Source: Thermosphaera sp. (lineage in GTDB: Archaea; Thermoproteota; Thermoprotei_A; Sulfolobales; Desulfurococcaceae). Taken from it: a stretch of DNA of 64,000 bases. The stretch lies in the NCBI GenBank assembly GCA_038827615.1, contig JAWBNK010000001.1, positions 1,054,290 to 1,118,289 of the forward strand. Reading direction: 5' to 3'. The notes beneath the pieces are model-generated. The model saw nothing but the letters and a program-made list of their open reading frames with translations. It made no database searches and was not told the DNA's origin. This document shows, piece by piece, positions 16,385 to 28,247 of the stretch; the stretch's first letter is position 1, and each line of letters begins with the position of its first letter. Position numbers and translations under genes: made by a program.

Positions 16385-19300
16385 ATGAGCGGTCAGCTGA
16401 CAGTGGACGATCTATGGTTAGTTATGAAGAAGTATTTCGAGGAGAAAGGGCTTGTCAGACAGCACTTGGACAGTTATGATAGATTTATTCGGGAACTCCT
16501 CCCGGAAATGTTGAACGAGTTTAAAGAGGTCCGGATCACTGAGGATGTTAAGATAACGATAGTTGACTACAGCATAGGCGAGCCACAATGGATCACCCTA
16601 GAGGGCATTGCTGAGAAGAAGACCCCAATGGAGTGTAGGCTCAGGAACCTTACATACGCAGCGCCGGTAATGGTGAAAATCAGGTACGCGGATGAAACGG
16701 GTAGGTCGAGAGAGCAGGAATTAAAGCTCATGGATCTCCCCGTCATGCTGAAGTCAAGCATTGACCCGTTGAGGAAGATGAGCGCTCAAGAGCTAATCAA
16801 TATAGGGGAGGACCCCAAGGACCCCGGCGGCTACTTCATAATCAACGGTAGTGAAAAAGTGCTCGTTGCTCAAGAAGACCTCGCAAGCAACAACATTATA
16901 ACGGATGTGGCTCCAGAGGGCTCATCCTACACTCACTTAGCCAAAATAATCAGCGTATCAAAGGGTAAGAGGAGCCAGCTCGTCATCGAGCGGAGAAAAG
17001 ACGGCCTACTATACGCGAACTTCCAGGGACACAAGATACCGGTTGTAATACTCATGGCAGCCCTAGGCCTTGCGAGCGAGGTTGAAATGTTGAACGCCGT
17101 GAGCTTAAACCCTGAAATCCAAGTCCACCTGCTCCCCTCTATAACAGAGGCTCAGAAAATATTCCCGAAGCTCGAAGTCCCCGAGGGATTACCCCCAGAG
17201 GATGTTGAAAAGGTTGAAAGCAAGTACAGGGAGAAAGTGATCGAGGAGGCGCTGGATTTCATAGGTTCCAGAATAGCCATTGGAAAACCCCGCGAGGAGA
17301 GAGTCCGCAGGGCCTTGCGGGCCCTGGACGAAAACCTCCTTCCACACATCGGCACCGACTCTTCTCAGGAGACGCGATTAAAGAAGGCTGTTTTCATCGG
17401 TCAAATGATATCGAGAATAATCGAATTACACCTGGGATATAGAGAGCCCGACGATAAAGACCATTATAGGAATAAGCGGTTGAAATTAGCTGGAGACTTG
17501 TTATCGGTGTTGTTGCGAAACGCTTTAAACGCGTTCACTCAAGACTTGAAGGAGAGCGCTGAGAAATACCTGGCTAAAAACCGTAGGCTTGACCTTAAAA
17601 TGGTGATTAAACCCAGCGTTATAACCGATAGGATTCTACACTCAATGGCGACTGGAAACTGGCCTGGAGGCAAGACCGGGGTAAGCCAGCTATTAGATAG
17701 AACCAACATGCTCAGCACCCTAAGCCACTTGAGGAGAGTCGTATCCCCTCTCTCCAGAGGCCAACCCCACTTTGAAGCCAGAGAACTCCACGGCACGCAG
17801 TGGGGTAGAATGTGCCCCTTTGAAACCCCTGAGGGAGCAAACATTGGATTGGTGAAGAACCTATCCCTAATGGTTAACGTCAGCATTGGAGTCCCGGATG
17901 CCGAGATAGAATCGATTCTCTACAAGCATCAAGTAAAGCCGTTGATAACGATCACGGATAGATCAACTGGTAAGCCGTTGAAAGGAATCCTCGACGAAGT
18001 GAAAGAGGCAGTCAAGCAGGGAGTAGATTTATCCAGCGAATACGAGGGATGGAGCAGAGTATACCTCAACGGGAGATTAATAGGCTATCATCCAAACGGC
18101 GAAGAACTCGTGAAGGAGTTAAGGAAGATGAGGCGCCAGGGTAAGCTGAGCAGCGAGGTGAACGTAGCCCATATCAGGACTGAATACCTCGACGAAGTTT
18201 ATGTAAATACTGATCCAGGCAGGATAAGAAGACCCCTCCTAGTAGTTGAGAAAGGAGAAGTAAAGCTTAGCCGGACGCACATCGAGAAGTTGAAGCAGGG
18301 AGAGATGAGCTTTGAAGACTTGGTGAACAAGGGCATAATAGAATATCTCGACCCGGATGAGGAGGAAAACGCCTACATAGCGTTGTCGGTTAACGAAGTG
18401 ACGCAGGAGCATACTCACGCCGAAATATGGATACCGGCCATACTAGGCATCACGGCATCAATAATCCCATATCCTGAGCACAACCAGAGCCCGAGAAACA
18501 TGTATCAAGCAGCTATGGCTAAGCAAAGCCTCGGATTATACTCGGCCAACTTCCAGAAGAGAATGGACACTAGGGGCCACTTCCTCCACTACCCGCAGAA
18601 ACCCCTTGTTCAGACACGGTCAATGGAAGTAATAGGATATAACGAACGCCCATCAGGCCAGAACATGGTGGTAGCAGTCCTAACGTTCACCGGGTACAAC
18701 ATGGAAGACGCCTTAATAATGAACAAGAGTAGCGCCGACCGCGGGCTAGCTAGGAGCACGTTCTTCAGGCTGTACTCCACCGTCGAGTACAAGTACATGG
18801 GTGGTCAGCAAGACGAGATTCTGATCCCGCCGACGAATATTAGGGGTTACAGGGGCCTCAGGGCTTATGAAAAGCTGGAGGAAGATGGAATAGTAGCGCC
18901 TGAAAGCCAGGTGGCAGGCGGCGACGTCCTCGTCGGAAAGATAAGCCCGCCGAGATTCCTTGGAGCGCAGGAATACATGCTCGGAGCTGGCTTAACTAAG
19001 CAGGATACGAGCGTCGTCATGAGGCACGAGGAGAAAGGAGTAGTAGACACTGTTTTGATAACCACGGACAGCGAGGGCAATAAGCTTGTCAAAGTGCGCG
19101 TCAGAGACCTGAGGATCCCCGAGCTCGGGGATAAGTTCGCCTCAAGGCACGGGCAGAAGGGAGTTCTCGGACTCCTGGTTCCACAATACGACATGCCGTT
19201 TACGGAGGACGGAGTCGTCCCGGACCTCGTGATAAACCCGCATGCATTCCCAAGCCGTATGACAGTTGGACAGTTGATCGAGAGCATTGCCGGGAAAGTA

Positions 19301-19873
19301 GCTGCCTTGAGCGGCAAGGTGATAGATGCTACTCCATTCCACAAGACCCCTGTTCAGGAGTTAGAGTTAGTTTTAAAGAGACACCACTATCTGCCCTCAG
19401 GGGAGGAAGTAATGTATGATGGGAGAACAGGGGAGATGATTCAATCTCCAGTGTTCATTGGAATAGTCTACTATCAGAAACTCCATCACATGGTTAGCGA
19501 TAAGGTTCACGCTAGGGCTAGAGGTCCCGTTCAAATACTGACTCGCCAACCAACAGAGGGTCGTTCAAGAGCAGGGGGTTTGAGATGGGGTGAAATGGAG
19601 GTTGATTGTCTTGTCGGACACGGCACATCCCTATTGCTCAGGGAAACAGTATTGGATAGAAGCGACGTCACAAGGATTTACGTGTGCGAAATATGCGGGC
19701 ATATTGGATGGTATGATAGAAACAAAGGCAAGTACGTATGTCCGATACACAAGGATAAGGGTTCCTTAAAACCCGTTGAAATGTCCTACGCGTTCAAACT
19801 ACTCCTCCAGGAGTTGCTTAGCTTTGGAGTCAAGCCAAGACTCGTCGTAAAAGACACTAGAAAGGAGGTGTGA
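16385..19873 (+). CDS. rpoB: RNA polymerase subunit B, unsplit
   Basis: A protein of 1162 residues, encoding the complete Rpb2-like subunit in one gene as in Crenarchaeota (many euryarchaea split it). Conserved stretches include [12 protein letters not shown] (about residue 147), [20 protein letters not shown] (about 465), [13 protein letters not shown] (about 775), [14 protein letters not shown] (about 915), and a C-terminal zinc site CEICGH...CPIHK. It forms the active-site wall with subunit A. Confidence 0.98.
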   Translation: MSGQLTVDDLWLVMKKYFEEKGLVRQHLDSYDRFIRELLPEMLNEFKEVRITEDVKITIVDYSIGEPQWITLEGIAEKKTPMECRLRNLTYAAPVMVKIRYADETGRSREQELKLMDLPVMLKSSIDPLRKMSAQELINIGEDPKDPGGYFIINGSEKVLVAQEDLASNNIITDVAPEGSSYTHLAKIISVSKGKRSQLVIERRKDGLLYANFQGHKIPVVILMAALGLASEVEMLNAVSLNPEIQVHLLPSITEAQKIFPKLEVPEGLPPEDVEKVESKYREKVIEEALDFIGSRIAIGKPREERVRRALRALDENLLPHIGTDSSQETRLKKAVFIGQMISRIIELHLGYREPDDKDHYRNKRLKLAGDLLSVLLRNALNAFTQDLKESAEKYLAKNRRLDLKMVIKPSVITDRILHSMATGNWPGGKTGVSQLLDRTNMLSTLSHLRRVVSPLSRGQPHFEARELHGTQWGRMCPFETPEGANIGLVKNLSLMVNVSIGVPDAEIESILYKHQVKPLITITDRSTGKPLKGILDEVKEAVKQGVDLSSEYEGWSRVYLNGRLIGYHPNGEELVKELRKMRRQGKLSSEVNVAHIRTEYLDEVYVNTDPGRIRRPLLVVEKGEVKLSRTHIEKLKQGEMSFEDLVNKGIIEYLDPDEEENAYIALSVNEVTQEHTHAEIWIPAILGITASIIPYPEHNQSPRNMYQAAMAKQSLGLYSANFQKRMDTRGHFLHYPQKPLVQTRSMEVIGYNERPSGQNMVVAVLTFTGYNMEDALIMNKSSADRGLARSTFFRLYSTVEYKYMGGQQDEILIPPTNIRGYRGLRAYEKLEEDGIVAPESQVAGGDVLVGKISPPRFLGAQEYMLGAGLTKQDTSVVMRHEEKGVVDTVLITTDSEGNKLVKVRVRDLRIPELGDKFASRHGQKGVLGLLVPQYDMPFTEDGVVPDLVINPHAFPSRMTVGQLIESIAGKVAALSGKVIDATPFHKTPVQELELVLKRHHYLPSGEEVMYDGRTGEMIQSPVFIGIVYYQKLHHMVSDKVHARARGPVQILTRQPTEGRSRAGGLRWGEMEVDCLVGHGTSLLLRETVLDRSDVTRIYVCEICGHIGWYDRNKGKYVCPIHKDKGSLKPVEMSYAFKLLLQELLSFGVKPRLVVKDTRKEV

Positions 19874-19880
19874 TGGAGAC

Positions 19881-22526
19881 ATGGTTAATAGAATATCGGA
19901 GATAAAGTTTGGAATACTCTCACCCGATGATATTAGAAAAATGAGCGTTACCCAAATAGTGACTTCCGACGTCTACGATAACGATGGAGCCCCAATAGAC
20001 GGGGGCGTGATGGATAAGAGGCTTGGAGCCATAGAGCCCGGCGAGGTCTGCCCTATTTGCGGTAATACTCGAGAATCCTGCCCAGGCCACTTTGGACACA
20101 TAGAGCTCGTGAAACCGGTTATCCATGCGGGGTTCTCGAAACACATACTGGTGTATCTCAAAGCCACCTGCAGGGAGTGTGGGCGAATAAAGATACCGGA
20201 GAACGAGAGGCAGGAATACCTTGCGTTAATGAAGGAGCTAGAGGAGTTAAACCTCGTATACCTTCTCAAGAGGTTCTACGAGTACGTGAAAAAGAAGGCA
20301 AGCGCCACTATGAAATGCCCTCACTGCGGAGCTAAGCAGTATAGATACAAGCTGGATAAACCCCATGCCTTCTTCGAACAGAAGGAAACCGGGCTTGAGA
20401 AGCTTACTCCAACCGATATAAGAACGAGGCTTGAGAAAATACCTGACGAAGACGTTAGGCTCCTGGGAGGAAATCCCGAAGAATCCCGTCCCGAGTGGAT
20501 GGTTTTAACCGTTCTACCCGTTCCCCCGAGAACTGTCCGCCCATCCGTCCTGTTAGAAACGGGTATTAGGAGCGAGGACGACTTAACCCATAAGCTAGTG
20601 GACATCATTAGAGTTAATACAAGGCTCAAAGAGCACGTTGATAGCGGTGCACCCAGCGCTATTATCGAGGACGAATGGGAGCTGCTCCAATACCACATCA
20701 CCACATACTTCGACAACGAAGCACCTGGAATCCCGGTGGCTAAGCACAGGGGTGGAAAAACTCTCAAGGGAATCGCCCAGAGGCTGAAGGGGAAGGAGGG
20801 GAGGTTCCGTGGAAACCTTAGGGGCAAGAGAGTCGACTTCTCAGCCAGAACGGTGGTAAGCCCAGACCCCAATTTGAGCATTAATGAAGTGGGAGTCCCG
20901 GACGTCGTGGCAAAGATCCTGACGATACCGGAGAAGGTTACTCCGTGGAATATAGAAGAACTGCGCAAACTGGTTTTAAACGGACCCGACAAGTGGCCTG
21001 GAGCAAACTACATTGTAAGACCAGATGGGAGAAAGATAAGCTTGAAATATGTCGACAGGAAGGCTGCGGCGGAGTCTCTCGCGCCCGGGTACGTGGTGGA
21101 GAGACACTTGCTGGACGGAGACATAGTATTGTTTAACAGGCAACCCTCTCTTCATAGAATATCGGTGATGGCTCACGTAGTCAGAGTCCTCCCCTACAAG
21201 ACTCTCAGGCTGAACGTGCTCGTATGCCCGCCGTACAACGCTGACTTCGATGGAGATGAAATGAACCTTCATGTTCCACAGAGCGAGGAGGCAAGGGCTG
21301 AGGCAAGAATGCTGATGCTTGTTGAGAAACACATTTTAACACCCAGGTATGGCGGTCCAATCATCGGAGGCCTGCAGGACTATATAAGCGGAGCGTTCAT
21401 TCTCACCAGCAAGTCCACCATTCTGAGGAAGCACGAGGTGGCTGAGCTATTAGGGGTGGCAGGTTATCATGGAGAGATGCCTGAGCCGGCTATTCTAAAG
21501 CCGAAGGAGTACTGGACTGGTAAGCAACTCGTATCAGTGTTCCTACCTAAGGATATGAACTTTAGGAGGAACTCTAAACTCGCCGGGGCTTCAGCCCTGA
21601 GATGTGTCGACGAAGACTGTCCCCACGACAGTTTGATCATTGTGAAGAAGGGTATTCTGCTAGAGGGCGTGCTCGATAAGGCGAGTATCGGGAGGGAAGA
21701 GCCTGAGAGCCTCGTGCACTGGTTGATCAAGGAGTACGGCGAAGACCTGGGCAGAATATTCAAGGATAAAGTATACAAAATGTTCCTACGGGCGAGCGAG
21801 AAATACGGCTTAAGCATGAGCCACTCGCACTTGTCACTACCGGGGCCAGCCAGGGAGAGGATTAAACAGATCATACTTGACAAGAAGGCTCGCGTAGATG
21901 AGCTTATCAAACAATACAAAGAAGGGAGACTCACGCCAAGACCCGGGAAGACTCCGGAGGAAACCCTTGAGGATGAAATAGTGGATCTCTTGTCGAAGAG
22001 GCTACTGGACGATGTTGCAGACACCATTACTCCATACTTCACTCTGACCAACCCAGTCGTCGTAATGGCTAGGACCGGTGCGAGAGGAAACCCTGTAAAC
22101 CTCACTCAGATGGCCGCGCTCCTAGGCCAGCAGACGGTGAGGGGGAAGAGGCTTTCGAGAGGATACTTACACCGATCCCTACCACACTTCAAGCCGAAAG
22201 ACATCGGCCCAGAGGCGAGAGGATTCATATCAAATGGATTCGTGAACGGGCTAGAAGCGTTGGAGATGTTCTTCCACGCAGCCGCGGGTAGAGAAGGGTT
22301 GATTGACACCGCTGTAAGGACCAGCCAGTCGGGTTACATGCAGAGGAGGCTGATAAACGCGCTACAAGACTTGAGAGTAGAGTACGACGGCACTGTAAGA
22401 GCTACCTCGGGCGAGCTAGTCCAGCTCGTTTACGGTGAAGACGGTGTAGACCCCATGAAGAGCGATCACGGTAAAGCCGTGAATGTTAACAGGGTTATCG
22501 AAAAGATAGTGGGGTGGAAGCTGTGA
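19881..22526 (+). CDS. rpoA1: RNA polymerase subunit A'
   Basis: An 881-residue protein, the N-terminal two-thirds of the Rpb1-like subunit. It carries the clamp zinc site [17 protein letters not shown] (about residue 58), [26 protein letters not shown] (about 320) and the catalytic magnesium loop [15 protein letters not shown] (about 453). It overlaps rpoA2 by four bases (GTGA), and the two polypeptides assemble into one A subunit. Confidence 0.98.
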   Translation: MVNRISEIKFGILSPDDIRKMSVTQIVTSDVYDNDGAPIDGGVMDKRLGAIEPGEVCPICGNTRESCPGHFGHIELVKPVIHAGFSKHILVYLKATCRECGRIKIPENERQEYLALMKELEELNLVYLLKRFYEYVKKKASATMKCPHCGAKQYRYKLDKPHAFFEQKETGLEKLTPTDIRTRLEKIPDEDVRLLGGNPEESRPEWMVLTVLPVPPRTVRPSVLLETGIRSEDDLTHKLVDIIRVNTRLKEHVDSGAPSAIIEDEWELLQYHITTYFDNEAPGIPVAKHRGGKTLKGIAQRLKGKEGRFRGNLRGKRVDFSARTVVSPDPNLSINEVGVPDVVAKILTIPEKVTPWNIEELRKLVLNGPDKWPGANYIVRPDGRKISLKYVDRKAAAESLAPGYVVERHLLDGDIVLFNRQPSLHRISVMAHVVRVLPYKTLRLNVLVCPPYNADFDGDEMNLHVPQSEEARAEARMLMLVEKHILTPRYGGPIIGGLQDYISGAFILTSKSTILRKHEVAELLGVAGYHGEMPEPAILKPKEYWTGKQLVSVFLPKDMNFRRNSKLAGASALRCVDEDCPHDSLIIVKKGILLEGVLDKASIGREEPESLVHWLIKEYGEDLGRIFKDKVYKMFLRASEKYGLSMSHSHLSLPGPARERIKQIILDKKARVDELIKQYKEGRLTPRPGKTPEETLEDEIVDLLSKRLLDDVADTITPYFTLTNPVVVMARTGARGNPVNLTQMAALLGQQTVRGKRLSRGYLHRSLPHFKPKDIGPEARGFISNGFVNGLEALEMFFHAAAGREGLIDTAVRTSQSGYMQRRLINALQDLRVEYDGTVRATSGELVQLVYGEDGVDPMKSDHGKAVNVNRVIEKIVGWKL

Positions 22527-23752
22527 GCCCTAGGAAGCCATTATCCAAATCCGAGGTGGAGGTTCTTCTGAAAGAAAAGCTGGAAGGGCTTGTCAGCCCG
22601 CAGGTGTTCAACGAGGTTAAAGATAGATTGATTGAACTAGCCGGTAAGATAGAGCTTTACGAGGACGAAATAGAGGCCATAATAGCTGAGGTCGTGCGAA
22701 GATACAGGTCATCCCTAGTGGAGCCTGGGGAAGCTGTTGGAACCGTTGCTGCTCAGAGCCTTGGAGAGCCTTCCACTCAGATGACGCTGAGAGTTTTCCA
22801 CTACGCAGGACTGAGAGAATACAACGTAACTCTGGGATTGCCGAGGCTTATAGAGATAGTTGATGCTAGGAAGAAGCCCGAGACCCCGATCACCGAGATA
22901 TACCTGGAGGACGACTATAAGTATGATGAAGAGAAGGCGAAAGAAGTTGCCAGAACGATCGAGACCACTTTGATCGAGAACGTTGTAAAAGAAATAAACA
23001 TCTCCCCCTTCGAAGGAATAACCATTGAATTAGACGAGGAGATGCTCTCGGATAAGGGCGTAACGGTTGAAACTGTAGTAGACGTCCTGAGATCCCTGAA
23101 AATAGGCGATGTGGAATGGGATCCTGATAACCCTCACTTGATAAAGATCAGCCTTGAGACGGAGCTTGATTACTCCAAGACCGAGAAGCTGAGACAGAAA
23201 ATATTGTCTACGAAGCTGAAGGGAGTGAGGGGAATAAACAAAGTTATCATTCAGAAGAGGGGAGGGGAATACGTCTTAATCGCTGAAGGTAGCAATCTTG
23301 AAGAATTGATGAAGGTCCCCGGCGTAGATTATAAGAGGTTGTATACGAACAATGTTTTCGAAATCGAGAAGGTCCTCGGAATAGAAGCCGCTAGGGCCGC
23401 CATAATCAGGGAGATCAAGAATGTCCTAGACGATCAGGGTCTTGACGTCGACGTGAGACACATCATCCTGCTGGCCGACATGATGACTTGGACCGGGCAC
23501 ATTAGACAAGTCGGTAGAATGGGGGTCGCCGGCGAGAAGCAGAGCGTTCTAGCGAGAGCAACGTTTGAAATGACTGTTCAGAAACTCCTCGAGGCCGCCG
23601 CGATGGGCGAGTCAGACAAGCTTTACGGCATCACCGAAAATATTATAATGGGGCAAGTGATTCCAGTAGGGACAGGGATGGTTCAAATTTATATGATTCC
23701 AACCTTGATAAAACCTGAAACCGATAAGCAGGGAGAGGAGAACTCGCAATGA
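22523..23752 (+). CDS. rpoA2: RNA polymerase subunit A''
   Basis: A 409-residue C-terminal part of the Rpb1-like subunit. The trigger-loop region [16 protein letters not shown] (about residue 86) and [18 protein letters not shown] are typical, as is the closing [17 protein letters not shown] segment. GTG 22523 is chosen because it overlaps the rpoA1 stop in the usual GTGA arrangement and has GGGGTGG upstream; GTG 22514 lies in that site. No intein is present. Confidence 0.97.
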   Translation: MSPRKPLSKSEVEVLLKEKLEGLVSPQVFNEVKDRLIELAGKIELYEDEIEAIIAEVVRRYRSSLVEPGEAVGTVAAQSLGEPSTQMTLRVFHYAGLREYNVTLGLPRLIEIVDARKKPETPITEIYLEDDYKYDEEKAKEVARTIETTLIENVVKEINISPFEGITIELDEEMLSDKGVTVETVVDVLRSLKIGDVEWDPDNPHLIKISLETELDYSKTEKLRQKILSTKLKGVRGINKVIIQKRGGEYVLIAEGSNLEELMKVPGVDYKRLYTNNVFEIEKVLGIEAARAAIIREIKNVLDDQGLDVDVRHIILLADMMTWTGHIRQVGRMGVAGEKQSVLARATFEMTVQKLLEAAAMGESDKLYGITENIIMGQVIPVGTGMVQIYMIPTLIKPETDKQGEENSQ

Positions 23753-24078
23753 GCGCGACCACAGTCGAGATGGTTAAAGCTTTGCAAGTGTTGGCCAAAA
23801 CCGGTCAATACAGACTGGGTTCCAAGCAGTCGAAGAAGCTGGTCTTGCTTGGAAAAGCTAAAGCCGTTATCATCGCGTCCAACGCGCCCCCGGATGTTAA
23901 GAACGACTTAAAATATTACGCAAAGCTAGGCAACATACCGGTGCTTGAGTTTCCGGGAACAAACTTCGAGCTAGGCGCGTTGATTGGAAAGCCGTTCAGC
24001 GTTTCATCAATGGTTGTCGTCGACCCAGGACAGTCCAACATATTGGACCTAGCTAAGGAGGTCTCGAGCAATGAGTAA
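23749..24078 (+). CDS. rpl30e: ribosomal protein L30e
   Basis: A 109-residue protein of the L7Ae/L30e RNA-binding fold. KTGQYRLGSKQSKKLVLLGK and AKAVIIASNAPPDVKNDLKYYA are diagnostic. It overlaps rpoA2 by four bases (ATGA). L30e following rpoA2 is the standard archaeal order. Confidence 0.95.
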   Translation: MSATTVEMVKALQVLAKTGQYRLGSKQSKKLVLLGKAKAVIIASNAPPDVKNDLKYYAKLGNIPVLEFPGTNFELGALIGKPFSVSSMVVVDPGQSNILDLAKEVSSNE

Positions 24079-24517
24079 GGAGAAGGGGCAAGTGAAGATC
24101 ACCCCAGACGAGTTCAGATACATGGCTCTCCTACACGAGATTACCGGAGCCGTCGTAAGAGACTGTATAATGGATGAAGCTGAGAATCGCGTAATATTCC
24201 TAGTTAACCCCGAGGATGTTGGAAAAGCCATAGGGCCCAAAGGATTCTTCGTGCAGAAGCTTAGAAAAATATTAAACAAGAACATTGAAATAGTCGGCTA
24301 CAGTGAAAACTTAGAGGAACAGGTCAGGTACGCTCTTGCGCCAGCCAGGATCAAGGAGATCAAGGTGACCACAAAGCCCGGTGGAGAAAGAGTCGTATAC
24401 GTGGCCGTAGACCCATCAGATAAGGGACTCGCCATCGGGAAAAACGGTAGAAACGTGCAGAAGGCAAAGGTTATTTTAAAGAGACACTTCAACATAGAAT
24501 CTCTCATAATAGCATAA
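24071..24517 (+). CDS. nusA: NusA-like transcription factor (KH domains)
   Basis: A 148-residue protein made of two KH domains, with GKAIGPKGFFVQKLRKIL and GLAIGKNGRNVQKAKVIL as the two GxxG RNA-binding loops. The bacterial S1 and N-terminal polymerase-binding domains are absent, as usual for archaeal NusA. It overlaps L30e by eight bases, between the RNA polymerase genes and S12. Confidence 0.93.
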   Translation: MSKEKGQVKITPDEFRYMALLHEITGAVVRDCIMDEAENRVIFLVNPEDVGKAIGPKGFFVQKLRKILNKNIEIVGYSENLEEQVRYALAPARIKEIKVTTKPGGERVVYVAVDPSDKGLAIGKNGRNVQKAKVILKRHFNIESLIIA

Positions 24518-24529
24518 AATTTAAGAATA

Positions 24530-24537
24530 CTTAAAAC
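24530..24537 (+). promoter_or_regulatory. TATA-like element before rps12
   Basis: CTTAAAAC lies about 40 bases ahead of the rps12 ATG, in the 52-base gap after nusA. It may give an extra internal promoter in the operon. Confidence 0.35.
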
Positions 24538-24569
24538 CATTTGAGTCAGAAGAGTGCAGGGATAGAACC

Positions 24570-25016
24570 ATGCCAGGGAAAAAAGCACCATATGGAATGT
24601 ACTCTGCCAGAAAATTGAAAAGGAAGAGGCTTAAGCTTAGGTGGAGTCAGAGGGACTTCAAGCTCAGAATGCTTAAGAAGCAGGGTAAGATCCGGGACCC
24701 GCTTGAAGGCGCTCCAATGGCCAGAGGCATTGTGCTGGAAAAGGTTGGAGTCGAGTCACGTAAGCCTAACTCCGCTCTGAGAAAGTGTGTACGCGTTCAA
24801 TTGGTTAAGAATGGAAAGGTCGTCACCGCCTTCGTTCCATGGGACGGTGGAGTGAACTATATCGACGAGCACGATGAAGTAGTGATAGAGGGTATTGGAG
24901 GACCCATGGGCGGTTCTCTCGGAGACATTCCGGGTGTAAAGTACAAGGTGGTCATGGTCAACGGTGTCTCATTGAAAGCCCTGTGGCTGGGGAAGAAACA
25001 GAAACCAGTCAGGTAA
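24570..25016 (+). CDS. rps12: ribosomal protein S12 (uS12)
   Basis: A protein of 148 residues, the archaeal/eukaryotic length. [19 protein letters not shown] (about residue 65) and the decoding-centre loop near [18 protein letters not shown] are the hallmark segments. It contacts the codon-anticodon helix in the small subunit. It ends 36 bases before the convergent DUF151 gene. Confidence 0.97.
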   Translation: MPGKKAPYGMYSARKLKRKRLKLRWSQRDFKLRMLKKQGKIRDPLEGAPMARGIVLEKVGVESRKPNSALRKCVRVQLVKNGKVVTAFVPWDGGVNYIDEHDEVVIEGIGGPMGGSLGDIPGVKYKVVMVNGVSLKALWLGKKQKPVR

Positions 25017-25052
25017 TGAGAGCTCTTTTATTATTGAAGAAAAAGAATGATC

Positions 25053-25544
25053 TCACTCACTATCATCCTCCCCGTCTTCAAGCCTGGATAGCTCCTCGAA
25101 TATCCTGTATAGTCTCTCCTGCTCGTCGACGAGTTGTTTGCTAACGTATATAGGCTTACCCGTGATCAAAGCGAGATAGATTGCGTGACTGGGGATCATG
25201 ACGCGCTTTGTGCAAACCTTCCCATTGGCGAATTCGACAGTAGCACTGTAAACTCCTTTCTCAGGGTTGAATCCGTCTATTGCAACGTACCTGAGATTCC
25301 TACTGAGAGTTGCGATGAACTCCGGCGAGTTTTCAATAATATCGGTGATCATAGCTCTCTCATCGTCAAATAATTCCTCCCCGAGGTTCCTCCTAATAGA
25401 CACGAATATGTCGTAGGAAACATTCTCCATATAGAATTTCCTGCCGTCCTCTAGGTGAAGGATCAGTCTGGGAGCATTGCCTTCTCCAACCGACACGCCT
25501 GTAAATACCTTCTCCACTAAAAGGTAGCGCGGCTCCAACGGCAA
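25053..25544 (-). CDS. bifunctional nuclease (DUF151) family protein
   Basis: A 163-residue protein. RLILHLEDGRKFYMEN, the LYRIFEEL tail and the central MIPSHAIYLALITGKPIYV segment match the DUF151/BFN family, reported as nucleases in plants and of unclear role in archaea. The C-terminus is acidic (EDGEDDSE). It is on the opposite strand, between rps12 and rps7, which are usually adjacent, so it breaks a conserved ribosomal order. Confidence 0.8.
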   Translation of the reverse strand: MPLEPRYLLVEKVFTGVSVGEGNAPRLILHLEDGRKFYMENVSYDIFVSIRRNLGEELFDDERAMITDIIENSPEFIATLSRNLRYVAIDGFNPEKGVYSATVEFANGKVCTKRVMIPSHAIYLALITGKPIYVSKQLVDEQERLYRIFEELSRLEDGEDDSE

Positions 25545-25672
25545 GGCCTCCTAAGCCGTGATAATAGATATATGATTTTATAAAGTGTTTTCTTGAGACA
25601 TGGGCAGAGTCTTGGCTCTACAATAATTTTAAAAAGCCTGTTAAACTGATTAAGGTTATACAGGTGTTTACA

Positions 25673-26266
25673 TTGGCTACTGAAGGACACGTTGTGAAAC
25701 TAAGCGAGATAAAGCTGTTTGGCAAGTGGACCTACGATGGGATCGAGGTAAAAGACCCAAGCTTGAAGAAGTACATTTGCCTCAAACCATACATACTCCC
25801 CCACACAGGGGGAAGACACGAGCACAGAAGGTTTGGAAAGGCTGAAGTACCCATCGTGGAGAGGCTCATCAACAAGTTAATGAGGCCCGGCGAGAACATG
25901 GGTAAAAAGCACTTGGCATACAACATCGTTAAGAAGTCCTTCGAGCTGATACATCTGAGAACCGGTGAAAACCCGATACAAGTTCTAGTTAGAGCCATTG
26001 AGAACGCTGCTCCTAGGGAAGAGACTACGAGAATCATGTATGGAGGCATCTCGTACCATGTTTCCGTGGACATTTCCCCCATGAGGAGAATAGACATAGC
26101 GCTTAGACACCTCACCGAAGGCGCTAGGGAGAAGGCCTTCAATTCTCCAATACCTATTGAAGAAGCACTGGCCGACGAGATAATAGCGGCTTCTAATAAT
26201 GATCCCAAGAGCTACGCGATCCAGAAGAAGGAGGAAATCGAGAGAATAGCTCTGAGCAGCAGGTAG
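25673..26266 (+). CDS. rps7: ribosomal protein S7 (uS7)
   Basis: A protein of 197 residues. [20 protein letters not shown] and the INIDISPMRR-like [18 protein letters not shown] identify S7, which nucleates head assembly of the small subunit. TTG 25673 is chosen because the only ribosome binding site (CAGGTG, 25661-25666) contains the alternative GTG 25664. A TATA-like TTTTAAAAA lies at about 25627-25635. Confidence 0.95.
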   Translation: MATEGHVVKLSEIKLFGKWTYDGIEVKDPSLKKYICLKPYILPHTGGRHEHRRFGKAEVPIVERLINKLMRPGENMGKKHLAYNIVKKSFELIHLRTGENPIQVLVRAIENAAPREETTRIMYGGISYHVSVDISPMRRIDIALRHLTEGAREKAFNSPIPIEEALADEIIAASNNDPKSYAIQKKEEIERIALSSR

Positions 26267-26398
26267 CTTCTTTTATTGATCAAACCCCAACGCATTGATA
26301 ATTCTCTTTCACCATACCTTCCAAACAGGTTTCGCCAAAACCCGTCCTTCACCTGGGTGCTTGAACAGGCGTCTTGTTAACGCAGAGTTGTAAAAAGG

Positions 26399-26407
26399 TT
26401 TTAAAAA
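26399..26407 (+). promoter_or_regulatory. TATA box of the EF-1A gene
   Basis: TTTTAAAAA lies 63 bases ahead of ATG 26462 in a 195-base gap after rps7, implying a leader of about 35 bases. The rest of this gap shows no gene. Confidence 0.45.
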
Positions 26408-26461
26408 GACTTACTCAATTTATTAAACTCAATGAACATGAAACAAGTGTGGTGAATGCAA

Positions 26462-27778
26462 ATGAGCTCTGCATCGCAAAAACCCCATTTGAACCTAGTA
26501 ATAATAGGGCACGTTGACCATGGAAAAAGCACAATGACAGGGCACATTCTCTACCGTCTAGGCTACTTTGATCAAAAAACTATTCAGATGATTGAAGAAG
26601 AATCCAAGAAGATGGGTAAGGAAAGCTTCAAGTTCGCTTGGCTCCTAGATAGAATGAAGGAGGAGCGTGAGCGCGGAGTAACTATTTCGCTGTCTTACAT
26701 GAAATTCGAGACGAAAAAGTACTTCTTCACCATCATCGACGCGCCCGGCCACAGGGACTTCGTTAAAAACATGATTACCGGTGCAAGCCAAGCAGATGCT
26801 GCTATACTCGTCGTTAGTGCTAGAAAAGGAGAGTTCGAGGCTGGAATGAGCCCCGAGGGGCAGACCCGTGAGCACGCTATTCTCGCGAAGACTATGGGTA
26901 TCAACCAATTGATAGTCGCCATCAACAAAATGGATGCCACCGAGCCACCTTACAGTGAGAAGAGATATCAGGAAGTGAAGGAGGTTCTAGGAAAATTCCT
27001 GAAGAGTCTCGGATTCAACATTGAAAAGATACCCTTCATACCTATCTCGGCCTGGACTGGCGAAAACCTCATAGAAAGATCCCCTAACACGCCCTGGTAC
27101 AACGGGCCTACTCTCGTAGAATCATTGGATATGCTTGAAGTCCCCAGCAAACCTATTGACAAGCCATTAAGAATACCCATACAAGATGTCTACGCCATCT
27201 CGGGAGTTGGAACAGTGCCTGTTGGAAGAGTTGAAACCGGAGTACTGAAGGTTGGCGACAAGCTTATATTCAACCCGCCGGGCGTTATTGGAGAAGTGAG
27301 AAGTATTGAGACTCATCACACCAAGATCGAGAAGGCTGAGCCTGGCGACAACATCGGGTTCAACGTCAGAGGTGTCGAGCGCAAGGATATCAAGAGGGGA
27401 GACGTTGCTGGCCACCCGACCAACCCGCCGCTAGTTGCCGACGAGTTCACAGCCCGTATCTTCGTGATATGGCATCCCACTGCCATAACAGTTGGATACA
27501 CTCCAGTTATACACGTCCACACTGCTAGCATAGCATGCCGGATAACCGAGATAGTTGCTAAACTCGACCCCAGAACGGGTAAAGAGGTTGAAAAGAACCC
27601 GCAGTTCGTTAAACAGGGTGATGCCGCAGTAGTGAAGTTCAAGCCGATTAAGCCGCTAGTAATTGAAAAGTATTCCGACTTCCCAGCGCTTGGAAGGTTT
27701 GCCATGCGTGACATGGGTAAGACGATAGGAATCGGTCAAGTACTTGAAGTTAAACCCTTTGAACAACAGAAGAAGTAA
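26462..27778 (+). CDS. tef1a: translation elongation factor 1-alpha
   Basis: A 438-residue GTPase that brings aminoacyl-tRNA to the ribosome. G1 GHVDHGKST, G2 region RERGVTISLS, G3 DAPGHRDF, G4 NKMD and the C-terminal beta barrels are all present. ATG 26462 is chosen because GGTGA at 26451-26455 directly abuts the alternative ATG 26456. It follows rps7 with its own promoter and precedes rps10. EF-2 is not here but at the right end of the window. Confidence 0.98.
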   Translation: MSSASQKPHLNLVIIGHVDHGKSTMTGHILYRLGYFDQKTIQMIEEESKKMGKESFKFAWLLDRMKEERERGVTISLSYMKFETKKYFFTIIDAPGHRDFVKNMITGASQADAAILVVSARKGEFEAGMSPEGQTREHAILAKTMGINQLIVAINKMDATEPPYSEKRYQEVKEVLGKFLKSLGFNIEKIPFIPISAWTGENLIERSPNTPWYNGPTLVESLDMLEVPSKPIDKPLRIPIQDVYAISGVGTVPVGRVETGVLKVGDKLIFNPPGVIGEVRSIETHHTKIEKAEPGDNIGFNVRGVERKDIKRGDVAGHPTNPPLVADEFTARIFVIWHPTAITVGYTPVIHVHTASIACRITEIVAKLDPRTGKEVEKNPQFVKQGDAAVVKFKPIKPLVIEKYSDFPALGRFAMRDMGKTIGIGQVLEVKPFEQQKK

Positions 27779-27781
27779 ATG

Positions 27782-27788
27782 TTTTTTT
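27782..27788 (+). terminator. T-run after the EF-1A gene
   Basis: Seven T residues start four bases after the EF-1A stop. U-rich tracts are the usual archaeal termination signal. Only partial termination is likely because rps10 follows closely. Confidence 0.4.
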
Positions 27789-27839
27789 AAACCCCTAAAA
27801 TGCTTAAAGTCTTAGCGAGATTGTTTAAGGATGATGCTT

Positions 27840-28151
27840 ATGTCAACGGTGAGAATGGTTAAGATCAAGATATGGAGCACGAATATAGACGTGCTCGAGG
27901 ACTTCATAGGTAAGATAGCCGACATCGTGAAGAAAACCGGCGTGGGCATGAAGGGGCCCATCCCATTGCCAACGAAGAAATTGAAGATTAGGACTCTGAA
28001 GCTACCACACGGAGAGGGTAAGAAGAAGTATGAGAGATGGGAGATGAGAATTCACAAGAGACTACTATATATTGCTGAAGACGAGAGAGTTATGAAGCAA
28101 TTAATACGAATAAGAGTTCCGCCGGAGATTTGGATGGAGATCGAACTCTAA
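27840..28151 (+). CDS. rps10: ribosomal protein S10 (uS10)
   Basis: A 103-residue protein. Residues GVGMKGPIPLPTKK and the closing IRVPPEIWMEIEL are diagnostic. ATG 27840 is favoured over the earlier ATGs at 27831/27834, which lie within the GGATGATG binding region. It stands after EF-1A, as is usual in archaea. Confidence 0.96.
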   Translation: MSTVRMVKIKIWSTNIDVLEDFIGKIADIVKKTGVGMKGPIPLPTKKLKIRTLKLPHGEGKKKYERWEMRIHKRLLYIAEDERVMKQLIRIRVPPEIWMEIEL

Positions 28152-28247
28152 TCATTTTTAACATAACTCGATAAACCATTCTAAGACCCTGGGCTTGAAA
28201 ACTGAGAGATAGGGTTTAAAGCCCCGGTAGACTAGAATATTTACGGG

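Noticed and set aside
20321-20992. 223-residue antisense ORF in rpoA1
   Set aside because: Serine/proline-rich shadow of a strongly coding frame with no binding site or family motif; the same applies to 21467-22105 and 18865-19344.
26267-26398. Possible small RNA or gene in the S7 to EF-1A gap
   Set aside because: No box C/D pair, tRNA fold or ORF with a binding site was seen; it looks like an operon leader.
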